From DATAEE01 sp036258175 (GTDB taxonomy: Bacteria; Acidobacteriota; Vicinamibacteria; Vicinamibacterales; 2-12-FULL-66-21): a stretch of 64,000 nt of DNA. Below, piece after piece: positions 10,574 to 18,241 of this stretch. The stretch lies in the NCBI GenBank assembly GCA_036258175.1, contig DATAEE010000391.1, positions 1 to 64,000 of the forward strand. Reading direction: 5' to 3'. Made by a program: the position numbers and the translations under genes. A model generated the notes under the pieces. That model saw nothing but the letters and a program-made list of their open reading frames with translations, had not been told where the DNA came from and did not search any database. The first letter of the stretch is position 1. The number at the start of each line of letters is the position of its first letter.

Positions 10574-13036
10574 ATGTTGCGAAGCGCGCGATTCTGCCTT
10601 CCAGTGGTTGCGGCGCTGACGGTTCTTGGTGCGGCGCAAACGCCACCCGGCTCGGCACGCAGCCTGAAGCGTGACTATCCAGTCCAGCCCGTACCCTTCA
10701 CGGCGGTGCACCTGACCGACGTGTTCTGGGCGCCGAAGATCGAGACCAATCGCACCGTCACGATTCCGTTCGCGTTCGAGCAGTGCGAGCGAACGGGCCG
10801 CGTGGATTTGTTCGAGCGGGCCGCGACGGTGCTGCGCGGTCAGCCGCTCGAGAACCGCCAGCCGCCCGGGTATCCCTTCGACGACACTGACGTCTACAAG
10901 GTCATCGAGGGCGCATCGTATACGCTCAGCGTCCACCCTGATCCGAAGCTCGACGCCTACGTCGATTCGCTCATCGCGAAGATCGCCGCGGCGCAGGAGC
11001 CGGATGGCTACATTTACACCACGCGGACCATCGATCCGCAGAACCCGCACAAGTGGGCGGGGAAGGAACGATGGGAGCTCGAGCGCGACGACAGCCACGA
11101 GCTGTACAACCTCGGGCACTTGTACGAAGCGGCCGTGGCGCATTACCTCGCGACCGGCAAGCGCACGCTGCTCGACGTCGCCATCAAGAGCGCCAACCTG
11201 CTCGTGAGCGTGTTCGGTCCGGGCAAACGGTCGATCTGGCCCGGCCACCAGATCACTGAGATGGCGCTTGCGCGGCTGTATCGCGTGACCGGCGACGAGC
11301 GCTATCTGACGCTCGCGAAGTTCCTGCTCGACGAGCGCGGGCCGAATCCCGGCGAGAAAGTGAACCCGCGCGGGTTGGCCTACAACCAGGCGCAGCAGCG
11401 CGTGGTCGAGCAGACCGAGCCCGTCGGCCACGCCGTCCGCGCAACGTACATGTACTCCGGAATGGCGGATGTCGCGGCGTTGACCGGCGACGCCGCCTAC
11501 ATTAAGGCGATCGACACGATCTGGGAAAACACCGTCGGCAGGAAGCTGTACATCACCGGCGGGATCGGCGCGACGGGCGCCGGCGAAGCGTTCGGCCACC
11601 ATTACGAGTTGCCGAACATGACGGCGTACAACGAGACGTGCGCGTCGATAGGGATGGACTACTGGAACCACCGCCTGTTCCTGCTCCATGGCGACGCGAA
11701 GTACATCGACGTCATGGAGCGGACGCTGTTCAACGGCTTGATCTCGGGCGTGTCGCTGGACGGCAAGACGTTCTTCTATCCGAACCCGCTCGAGTCGAAC
11801 GGCCAGCACGAGCGCAGCCCGTGGTTCGGCGTCGCTTGCTGTCCATCGAACATCACACGGTTCCTGGCGTCGGTTCCCGGCTACGTGTACGCAAAGCAAG
11901 GTGAGACGATCTACGTCAACCTCTTCGCGGAAAGCAGGGCTGAGATCGACGTGGGCGGCGGACGCGTGCTGAAGATCGTCCAGGAAACGCGATATCCGTG
12001 GGACGGCCTGGTCCACCTGAAGATAGATCCGGGAGCTGCGCGGTTCTTCGAGATCAAAGTACGCATCCCGGGCTGGGCGAGCGACAGGCCCGTGCCGAGC
12101 GATCTCTACCGTTTCTATACAGTGACGCGTGATTCCTTGGTCCGGAGGCGGATGCTGATGGTCAACGGTGAGCATGTCTCGTTGAACCAGGCAAAGGGCT
12201 ATGCAAGCCTCGCGCGAGTCTGGCGTGCCGGAGACACGATCGATCTGAACCTTCCGATGCCAGTCCAACGCGTTTTCGCGCACGACAGCGTTGAAGCCGA
12301 TCGCGGACGCGTCGCGCTGCAGCGCGGACCGTTGATGTTCGCCGCCGAGTGGCCCGACAATCCGAACGGCCGTGTACGCAATCTGGTTCTGACGGACTCG
12401 ACGCCGTTGACCTCTGAGTTCCGGCCGAACCTGCTGAATGGCGTGCAGGTGATCACAGGACGCGCCACTGCGCTCGCGTTCGACGAGAAGGGCGCCGTCA
12501 CGAAGACGGAGCAGGACTTCACAGCCATTCCGTATTACGCGTGGGCGAACCGCGGACGCGGGCAGATGATCGTCTGGCTGCCGAACTCGGAGGCGAACGC
12601 GCGACCCGCGCCGTACCCGACGCTCGCGACGGCCGCAACGGTGACGACCTCCGGCCGGAAGAACCCGCGGATGATCAATGACGGCGAGGAACCTCCAGCG
12701 TCCGCGGATTCGTCGTCGTATTTCGACTGGTGGCCGACGCGTGGGACGACCGAGTGGGCCGAGATGACGTTCGCGAAGACAGCGACGGTCTCCGGCGTCG
12801 AGCTGTATTGGTTCGACGACACCGGCCACGGCCAGGTGCGCGTGCCCGCCTCCTGGCGCCTCTTATATAAGGATGGCGCCGAGTGGAAGCCCGTCGCCCC
12901 GAGCGGTCCTTACGGTGTCGCGAAGGACGCCTGGAACAAAGTGGCGTTCGCGCCGGTCACGACCACCGCCCTGCGCCTCGAAGTGACGATGCAGCCGCAG
13001 TGGTCCGCGGGGATCCAGGAGTGGAAAGTTCGCTGA
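10574..13036 (+). CDS. Beta-L-arabinofuranosidase-like, GH127 (DUF1680), with C-terminal binding domain
   Basis: About 820 residues. The frame opens at ATG 10556, but ATG 10574 starts directly at a signal peptide (MLRSARFCLPVVAALTVLGA) and leaves room for the divergent GH31 start. The GH127 zinc/cysteine site is present: YNETCASIG (Glu354, Cys356) and ACCPSNITRF (Cys422, Cys423). The last 150 residues (from about SGRKNPRMINDGEEP to the end) look like a galactose-binding-like beta-sandwich, probably a carbohydrate-binding module. It differs strongly from the GH127 at 5.7 kb, so the two belong to different subfamilies and may cut different beta-linked arabinosides. It is secreted and divergent from the GH31 gene. 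Confidence 0.9.
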   Translation: MLRSARFCLPVVAALTVLGAAQTPPGSARSLKRDYPVQPVPFTAVHLTDVFWAPKIETNRTVTIPFAFEQCERTGRVDLFERAATVLRGQPLENRQPPGYPFDDTDVYKVIEGASYTLSVHPDPKLDAYVDSLIAKIAAAQEPDGYIYTTRTIDPQNPHKWAGKERWELERDDSHELYNLGHLYEAAVAHYLATGKRTLLDVAIKSANLLVSVFGPGKRSIWPGHQITEMALARLYRVTGDERYLTLAKFLLDERGPNPGEKVNPRGLAYNQAQQRVVEQTEPVGHAVRATYMYSGMADVAALTGDAAYIKAIDTIWENTVGRKLYITGGIGATGAGEAFGHHYELPNMTAYNETCASIGMDYWNHRLFLLHGDAKYIDVMERTLFNGLISGVSLDGKTFFYPNPLESNGQHERSPWFGVACCPSNITRFLASVPGYVYAKQGETIYVNLFAESRAEIDVGGGRVLKIVQETRYPWDGLVHLKIDPGAARFFEIKVRIPGWASDRPVPSDLYRFYTVTRDSLVRRRMLMVNGEHVSLNQAKGYASLARVWRAGDTIDLNLPMPVQRVFAHDSVEADRGRVALQRGPLMFAAEWPDNPNGRVRNLVLTDSTPLTSEFRPNLLNGVQVITGRATALAFDEKGAVTKTEQDFTAIPYYAWANRGRGQMIVWLPNSEANARPAPYPTLATAATVTTSGRKNPRMINDGEEPPASADSSSYFDWWPTRGTTEWAEMTFAKTATVSGVELYWFDDTGHGQVRVPASWRLLYKDGAEWKPVAPSGPYGVAKDAWNKVAFAPVTTTALRLEVTMQPQWSAGIQEWKVR

Positions 13037-13165
13037 GCCACGGATGTCGCGGATCACGAAGCCACGGATTACACGGATTATTTCGCTACGGATTTCACGG
13101 ATTCTTAAGGAACCGCAGATTCACGCAGATACTATCTGCGTGAATCTGCGTCCATCTGCGGCCGG
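13037..13165. repeat. Family A repeat block with perfect 17-bp-arm hairpin
   Basis: Begins directly after the GH127 stop with several CACGGATTxCACGGATT units, then a perfect inverted repeat: CGCAGATTCACGCAGAT at 13114-13130, spacer ACT, and its exact complement at 13134-13150. The hairpin could terminate transcription from the GH127 gene, though it lacks a T-tract. The rest of the gap to 13339 contains no other gene or recognisable element. Confidence 0.85.
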
Positions 13166-13339
13166 ACATCCAAGTTACGCCGATGCAGCCAAGACATGGC
13201 GCAGGTCGGAGGCGGCTCCTTGATCGTATCGAGACTTCGAACTCTGTGAAACCTAAGACCACCTTTGCATTAAAGAATCGCTTTGTCTGGATTGTTGCCT
13301 TCGTAGCTCGGGAGCCCACGGCCATGAGTAGGAGGGTGC

Positions 13340-13672
13340 GTGGAGACCACGATTGAGCTCGAGATCGCTGGCCTCGGTATCATCTTCTACTCGCCCTTCG
13401 CGGTCGCCCACATCCAGAAGGATGAGGAATACATAGAGGTTCACTTCTGGGAACCGCCGGATGTCGCCGCGCATGTCAATGCATGCACCATATCGGCCTT
13501 TGGGACCGGCGGTCCGGGCACGTTTGTCCTGCGGCTGTATGACGGCGAACTCGACGTTCAGGTTCTCAAGTCGGCGAAGGCAAGCGTCCGCCTCGGTATT
13601 GAGGTCCGTGACAGCACGCTGTGCTTTCGGGATCTCTACGACCTCCGGTTCTTTTGCCAAACGAGGTACTAA
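13340..13672 (+). CDS. Small hypothetical protein
   Basis: A 110-residue open frame with a GTG start preceded by AGGAGGG at 13330-13336, a good Shine-Dalgarno sequence with tight spacing. The protein is acidic and beta-rich in appearance (ETTIELEIAGLGIIFYSP, EEYIEVHFWEPPDVAAH), with no signal peptide or membrane segment. I do not recognise a family. It sits alone between two family A repeat blocks, which could mean an isolated cargo-like insertion. The ribosome binding site and lack of overlapping better candidates support it as real, but codon bias is less GC-extreme than in neighbours. Confidence 0.5.
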   Translation: METTIELEIAGLGIIFYSPFAVAHIQKDEEYIEVHFWEPPDVAAHVNACTISAFGTGGPGTFVLRLYDGELDVQVLKSAKASVRLGIEVRDSTLCFRDLYDLRFFCQTRY

Positions 13673-13924
13673 AAGACCAGGGCCTCTAAGAGCAAGTCAA
13701 ACTGAAGGCCGAGCAGCATGGTGTCGAATTCGGAACCGCCGCCCCGCGGCGACTTGCCATGTAACGCACCTTAAGAATGAAGATGCTGCATCGGCTCGAG
13801 GCAACGTCGGTGGAAGCAACGGAGCCGCAAAGTGAACGTAGGTTTTCTGATCCGCGTAATCCGTGGCTCGTACGTGGAATCTGTGAAATCCGTGGCTCGT
13901 GGGTAGGATCCGCGAAATCCGCGG
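13673..13924. repeat. Gap with family A repeat at its right end
   Basis: From about 13843 to 13924 the sequence is again family A, in the inverse orientation (TCCGCGTAATCCGTGG, GAAATCCGTGG, GAAATCCGCGG), ending at the stop of the acetyltransferase gene. The left part (13673-13840) shows nothing recognisable. Confidence 0.7.
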
Positions 13925-14401
13925 CTACCGGACCAGCGCCTTCTCGTACCGCCACACTTCCAACGGGAACGTACCGGCCGTCGTGTCCAACAGGCTGACA
14001 ACTGTTCCCGCGAGGTGCCATCCGCGTTTTTCGTAGAATCGTGCGGCCCGGTTGTTGCCGATCGCGCACGCGAGCCAGGCGGTGTCGGCTCCGCTCCGCG
14101 CCAGCCGCGCCTCCGCGTCGTCAATCAATGCGGCGGCGACCCCTGATCCGCGTGCCGGCGCCGAGACGAAGAGCTGATAGAGCTCGTCACCCTTGATAGT
14201 GCAGAACCCGACCGGGGCGCCAACGGGCCCAACGACTCGGACGTTCGGAAGATCGGCCCGGAGCCGTTGCCTGAAGCTCTCGAGAGTGCGGGCTCGCGTG
14301 AGCTCCTCGGGGACGATGCGCGCGTGGGCATCCTGCCAGGCTTCGTACCAGAGCTTCGCGAGAGCGTCGACCTCTGATTCTTCGGTGGCTCGTACTTCCA
14401 T
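13925..14401 (-). CDS. GNAT family N-acetyltransferase
   Basis: A 158-residue GNAT protein when started at ATG 14401, which places the first beta-strand (MEVRATEESEVDALAKLWYEAW) at the N-terminus; an in-frame start at 14446 would add 15 residues. The acetyl-CoA-binding motif A is seen as LFVSAPARGSGVAAALIDDA (Q/RxxGxG/A type), followed by the NNRAARFYEKRGW motif B signature. The acceptor is unknown. The gene lies just downstream of the ECF sigma factor gene on the same strand and may be in its transcript. Confidence 0.85.
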   Translation of the reverse strand: MEVRATEESEVDALAKLWYEAWQDAHARIVPEELTRARTLESFRQRLRADLPNVRVVGPVGAPVGFCTIKGDELYQLFVSAPARGSGVAAALIDDAEARLARSGADTAWLACAIGNNRAARFYEKRGWHLAGTVVSLLDTTAGTFPLEVWRYEKALVR

Positions 14402-14451
14402 TGAAACGTCGACTCCAGCGTTGTGACCCGCGGCTGCGTATCGCATCCGCG

Positions 14452-15768
14452 TCAGATCAGCGCCCGTCGGCGCTCGAGTAAATCGCGCTCGCGCGCGTTC
14501 GCAGCCCGGGCGATGGCCTCGGCGTACGCCTGCGCCGCCTCATCCCTCCGGTCCAGCCGGCGGAGGAGGTCGGCGCGAATCGCATGGAATAAATGATAGC
14601 GATTGAGATCGGTGTCGAGTCCATTCACCAGCGCAAGCGCCGCCGCGGGTCCTTCCACCTCGGCCACCGCGACGGCGCGGTTGAGCGCCACGACCGGGCT
14701 TGGCGCTATCGAGAGGAGCTGATCATACAGATGAACGATCTGTTTCCAGTCCGTGTCGGATGCGACGCGCGCATCGCTGTGAACCGCATTAATCGCGGCC
14801 TGGATCTGGTACGGACCCGGTCGATTCCGCGCGAGACACCGCCGAACGATCGCCTGGCCTTCGGCGATGAGGTCGCGATTCCAGAGCCCGCGGTTCTGGT
14901 CAACGAGGAGGACGACGTCGCCGTCGGCGGTCGTGCGGGCTCCGCGCCGCGCTTCGATGAGCAGCATGAGCGCCCGCAGCCCCATGACCTCCGGTTCGTC
15001 CGGCAGCAGGCCGGCCAGGAGCCGTCCGAGACGGATCGCCTCCGCACAGAGATCCTCGCGCACGAGGCGGTCCCCGGAGCTCGCCGTGTAGCCTTCGTTG
15101 AAGATCAGATAGACGACCGCGAGAACGGCGCGAACGCGAGCCGGCAGATCGGCTTCACCCGGGACCCGATAGGGGATTCGCGCGTCGCGAATCTTCCCCT
15201 TCGCCCGAACCAGCCGCTGCGCCATCGTCGGCTCCGGAACGAGGAACGCGCGCGCGATCTCCGCCGTCGTGAGGCCGCCGATGAGCCGCAGCGTCAGCGC
15301 GACCTGAGCCTCGGTGGCGAGGGTGGGATGACAGCACGTGAAGATCAGACGCAGTCGATCGTCCTGCACGTCTCCCTCTTCCTCGCCATCTGAAAGGTTG
15401 CCTCTCGCCAGAAGCTGCGCGGCCTGTGCGTGCCGATCCTCGCGAGAGGCCTCGCGCCTTAGTCGGTCGATCGCACGGTTGCGCGCTGTGGTGATGATCC
15501 AGGCCGCCGGATTGGGCGGTACTCCGTCGGACGGCCATCGCTGCAGCGCCACGGTGAACGCATCCTGAACGGCTTCTTCCGCAAGATCGATATCGCGGAA
15601 GTACCGGACGAGGACCGCGACCGCGCGGCCGTACTGCTCGCGGAACACACGTTCGATCTGTGGTACGGCGAGGATTTGCTCGGCAGCGATCAGCCCTTCG
15701 CCTCTTCCCTGAATGGTCGGACCTCGATCGCAAGCGGCGACAGCACGCGCGCGAGCTTGCGGCCCCAC
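14452..15768 (-). CDS. RNA polymerase sigma factor, ECF42-type with C-terminal TPR-like extension
   Basis: The N-terminal part has sigma region 2 (FREQYGRAVAVLVRYFRDIDLAEEAVQDAF) and region 4 (IGGLTTAEIARAFLVPEPTMAQRLVRAK). The long C-terminal half (DUF6596-type, with VALNRAVAVAEVEGPAAALA helices) is characteristic of ECF42 sigma factors, which lack a classical anti-sigma factor and are paired with DGPF/YCII proteins. That partner is immediately upstream. The frame has GTG at 15768, overlapping the partner gene by 79 bases; homology would put the true start nearer 15690, but no standard start codon is there, so the start is uncertain. Confidence 0.88.
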   Translation of the reverse strand: MGPQARARAVAACDRGPTIQGRGEGLIAAEQILAVPQIERVFREQYGRAVAVLVRYFRDIDLAEEAVQDAFTVALQRWPSDGVPPNPAAWIITTARNRAIDRLRREASREDRHAQAAQLLARGNLSDGEEEGDVQDDRLRLIFTCCHPTLATEAQVALTLRLIGGLTTAEIARAFLVPEPTMAQRLVRAKGKIRDARIPYRVPGEADLPARVRAVLAVVYLIFNEGYTASSGDRLVREDLCAEAIRLGRLLAGLLPDEPEVMGLRALMLLIEARRGARTTADGDVVLLVDQNRGLWNRDLIAEGQAIVRRCLARNRPGPYQIQAAINAVHSDARVASDTDWKQIVHLYDQLLSIAPSPVVALNRAVAVAEVEGPAAALALVNGLDTDLNRYHLFHAIRADLLRRLDRRDEAAQAYAEAIARAANARERDLLERRRALI

Positions 15769-16046
15769 TCGAGCGCGACGTCGAGATCCGGGGCCTTGAC
15801 GACCATGAACCCGCCGATGTGCTCTTTGCCCTCGGCGTAGGGGCCGTCGGTCATGAGCACCTCATCCCGCTGGAACCGCAGGACGGTGGCCGTCGTCGGC
15901 GGGTGCAGGCCGCCGTTGAAGACCCAGACGCCCGCGGACTTGGCCTCATCGAGGAGCGCGTAGACGTCCCGCATGACCTTCGCCAGGAACTCGGGCGGAG
16001 GCGTTTCGCCGTCGGGCTGATAAATACTGAGCAGATACTGCGTCAT
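15690..16046 (-). CDS. YCII/DGPF domain protein, partner of ECF42 sigma factor
   Basis: A 118-residue protein beginning MTQYLLSIYQPDGETPPPE, with the DGPYAEGKEHIGGFMVVKA signature of the YCII-related (DGPF) family. The ATG at 16046 has GGGAG seven bases upstream; the frame extends further but without family similarity. DGPF proteins are small ferredoxin-like-fold proteins genetically linked to ECF42 sigma factors, with a proposed but unproven regulatory role. It is the first gene of a probable three-gene unit DGPF, sigma, GNAT. Confidence 0.9.
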   Translation of the reverse strand: MTQYLLSIYQPDGETPPPEFLAKVMRDVYALLDEAKSAGVWVFNGGLHPPTTATVLRFQRDEVLMTDGPYAEGKEHIGGFMVVKAPDLDVALEWGRKLARVLSPLAIEVRPFREEAKG

Positions 16047-16101
16047 CGTTGTTCTCCCACCTACTATACGAACGGCAGTCGGCGGGATCGACAGGCTGCG
16101 G

Positions 16102-17229
16102 TCAGCGGGTAACGCCGAACGTGAACACGGTCCGCGACCGATACTCCACGCCTGGCCGCAGAATAGTTGAGGGGAAGTTCGGTCGGTTGGGTGAATCGGG
16201 GAAGTGCTGGGTCTCGAGGCAGAGCCCCCAGCGCTGCGCGTAGACACGACCCTTCTTGCCTTTGAGAGTTCCGTCGAGGAAGTTCCCGGAATAAAACTGC
16301 ACTCCCGGCTCGGTCGTCGCGATGTCGAGGGTCCGGCCCGAGACTGGATCGACGAGCCGCGCGGCTTGGGACAGCTCGGAGGCCGTCTTCGGCGTCAGCA
16401 GGGCGAAGTTGTGGTCGTAGCCGCGGCCGCGCAGGAGCTGGACGTGCTTGTCTTCGATCCGTGCGCCGATCGCCATCGGCTTCCTGAAATCGAGCGGCGT
16501 CCCGGCCACCGGTGCGAGCTCGCCTGTCGGGATGAGCGTCTCGTCGACGGGCGTGAACCGGTCGGCGTTGATCGTCAGCTGATGGTCGAGGATGTTCCGA
16601 TCGCCGCCCGAGAGATTGAAGTAACTATGCTGGCTCAGGTTCACGTGCGTCGGCTTGTCGGACGTCGCGTGATAATCCACGATCAGCTCGTTGCGGTCAT
16701 TTAGCGTGTAGGTGACTCTCGCTTTCAGCGTGCCCGGATAGCCTTCCTCGCCGTCCCGGCTCGTATAGGTAAAGGCGACGCCTGGCCCGTCGGGTCCCGT
16801 GACCGGCTCACCGCTCCAGGCCACCTTGTCGAAACCCTTGACGCCGCCGTGCAGGTGGTTGGGCGCGTTGTTCGTCGCGAGTGTGTATTCCTGCCCGTCG
16901 AGCGTGAACCGCCCTTTGGCAATCCGGTTCGCGTAGCGCCCGACCACTCCGCCGAGGTACGGCGTGTTCTTCGAGACGTAGTCGGCAAGCGTGTCGTAGC
17001 CGAGCACGATGTCGGCCGATCGGCCGCTGCGATCCGGTGCGGTGAGCGAGACGATGATCGCGCCGAACTCGATCGCGCGGACTTCCATGCCGCGCGCGTT
17101 GGCGATGGTGAAGACTTCGATCGACGTGCCGTCGGGCATCGTTCCGAACGCCGCGCGCGTGACTCCGGTTCCCGCGGGGAGCAGCGCGACAGGCAGGGTC
17201 AGGAGTATCGAGACGACAAGGGCGCGCAT
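16102..17229 (-). CDS. galM: Aldose 1-epimerase (mutarotase), secreted
   Basis: A 375-residue GalM-family protein from ATG 17229, which gives a clean signal peptide (MRALVVSILLTLPVALLPAG). The frame extends to 17463 without support. Family motifs are present: NRIAKGRFTLDGQEYTLATN, HLHGG, HVNLSQHSYFNLSG with the catalytic His, and the late catalytic Glu region TTEPGVQFYSGNF. It interconverts alpha and beta anomers of aldoses; exported here, it would act on sugar released by the arabinofuranosidases. It is divergent from the oxidative arabinose operon, with a 94-base gap that should carry both promoters. Confidence 0.9.
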   Translation of the reverse strand: MRALVVSILLTLPVALLPAGTGVTRAAFGTMPDGTSIEVFTIANARGMEVRAIEFGAIIVSLTAPDRSGRSADIVLGYDTLADYVSKNTPYLGGVVGRYANRIAKGRFTLDGQEYTLATNNAPNHLHGGVKGFDKVAWSGEPVTGPDGPGVAFTYTSRDGEEGYPGTLKARVTYTLNDRNELIVDYHATSDKPTHVNLSQHSYFNLSGGDRNILDHQLTINADRFTPVDETLIPTGELAPVAGTPLDFRKPMAIGARIEDKHVQLLRGRGYDHNFALLTPKTASELSQAARLVDPVSGRTLDIATTEPGVQFYSGNFLDGTLKGKKGRVYAQRWGLCLETQHFPDSPNRPNFPSTILRPGVEYRSRTVFTFGVTR

Positions 17230-17323
17230 GCAGTCTAACCGGACGGGCAATCGTAATATCATAGCCGGCCGATGTCTACGAGTCGGCTGAACGGACGCAT
17301 GCAGAGGCAGGAAGAGGTAGGTC

Positions 17324-18241
17324 ATGAAGAACGCACGTGACATTCTCGCTGGGCTCGGCCTCCCGCCGCGCGACGCGCACGAGCTGCCGGTGTCCCGCAA
17401 GCGGTTCGCCGACGGCGGACAGTACCGCATCGAGATCCCGTCGTGCGAAGGGCCGCGCGTCATGCAGATCGTGGTGACTGAAGCGGATGCGCAGGGTGTC
17501 CCGGTGCATCGCGTGAGTCAGGGAAGCGGCATCATGCTGCAGACCGACGACGAGATCCGCGCGATGGTCGCGCTCGGCCGCGAGCGCGGCATCGAGGTCT
17601 GCCTATTCGTCGGCCCGCGCGCGAACTGGGACATCGGCGTTCAGGCCGCCAGCACGAACGGACGTGTGATCGGCTCGGCGCTGCGCGGCGCCGACCAGCT
17701 CGCGTACGGCCTCGACGACGTGCTGCACGCGGCGGAGCTCGGCATCCGATCGGCCCTCGTCGCCGACGTCGGCCAGCTGATGGTGCTCGGTCGAATGAAG
17801 CAGTCAGGCGTGCTGCCCGACGACTTCGCACTGAAAGTGTCGGTGACCGTCGCGGCGCCGAACCCCGCGACGGCGCGGGTACTCGAGGATCTCGGCGCAA
17901 CCTCGATTAATCTGCCCGGCGATCTGTCGCTTGCGCAGATTGCCGCGATTCGCCAGGCCGTGGATGCCGCCATCGATCTCTACATTGAGAGCCCGGACGA
18001 TTTCGGCGGCGCGGTCCGCCACTACGAAATCGCCGAACTGGTTCGCGTCGCGGCTCCGATCTACCTGAAGTTCGGGCTGCGGAACGCGCCCGGCCTGTAT
18101 CCCTGCGGGCAGCACCTGGAGCCGACCGCGATCGCGATGGCACGCGAGCGGGTCCGCCGCGCCTCAATCGCGCTCGCGCTTCTGCGGCGCTACGCGCCGG
18201 ACGCCGTGCCATCGCCCATCGGCGTGCTCGAGCGGCGATGA
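17324..18241 (+). CDS. TIM-barrel-like protein of unknown function in the arabinose operon
   Basis: A 305-residue cytosolic protein, first gene of the operon, with GAGG six bases before the ATG. Alternating strands and helices (GIEVCLFVGPR, GIRSALVADVGQLMVL, ATSINLPGDLSLAQIAAIR, APIYLKFGLRNAPGLYP) suggest a TIM barrel. It may be distantly like U32-type proteins, but I cannot assign a family with confidence. Its stop overlaps the next start by four bases (ATGA), so it is coupled to the aldehyde dehydrogenase. The operon has a lactonase, a sugar-acid dehydratase and an oxoglutarate-semialdehyde-type dehydrogenase but no recognised 2-keto-3-deoxyarabonate dehydratase; this protein is a candidate for that step (inference only). 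Confidence 0.8.
   Translation: MKNARDILAGLGLPPRDAHELPVSRKRFADGGQYRIEIPSCEGPRVMQIVVTEADAQGVPVHRVSQGSGIMLQTDDEIRAMVALGRERGIEVCLFVGPRANWDIGVQAASTNGRVIGSALRGADQLAYGLDDVLHAAELGIRSALVADVGQLMVLGRMKQSGVLPDDFALKVSVTVAAPNPATARVLEDLGATSINLPGDLSLAQIAAIRQAVDAAIDLYIESPDDFGGAVRHYEIAELVRVAAPIYLKFGLRNAPGLYPCGQHLEPTAIAMARERVRRASIALALLRRYAPDAVPSPIGVLERR

Noticed and set aside
9830..12829. A 999-codon minus-strand open frame
   Set aside because: Most of it is antisense to the GH127 gene; only the part from about 10025 to 10546 is real, as the N-terminus of the frameshifted GH31.
17254..17259. TAATAT as a -10 element for the arabinose operon
   Set aside because: No matching -35 sequence at suitable distance; too weak to list as a promoter.
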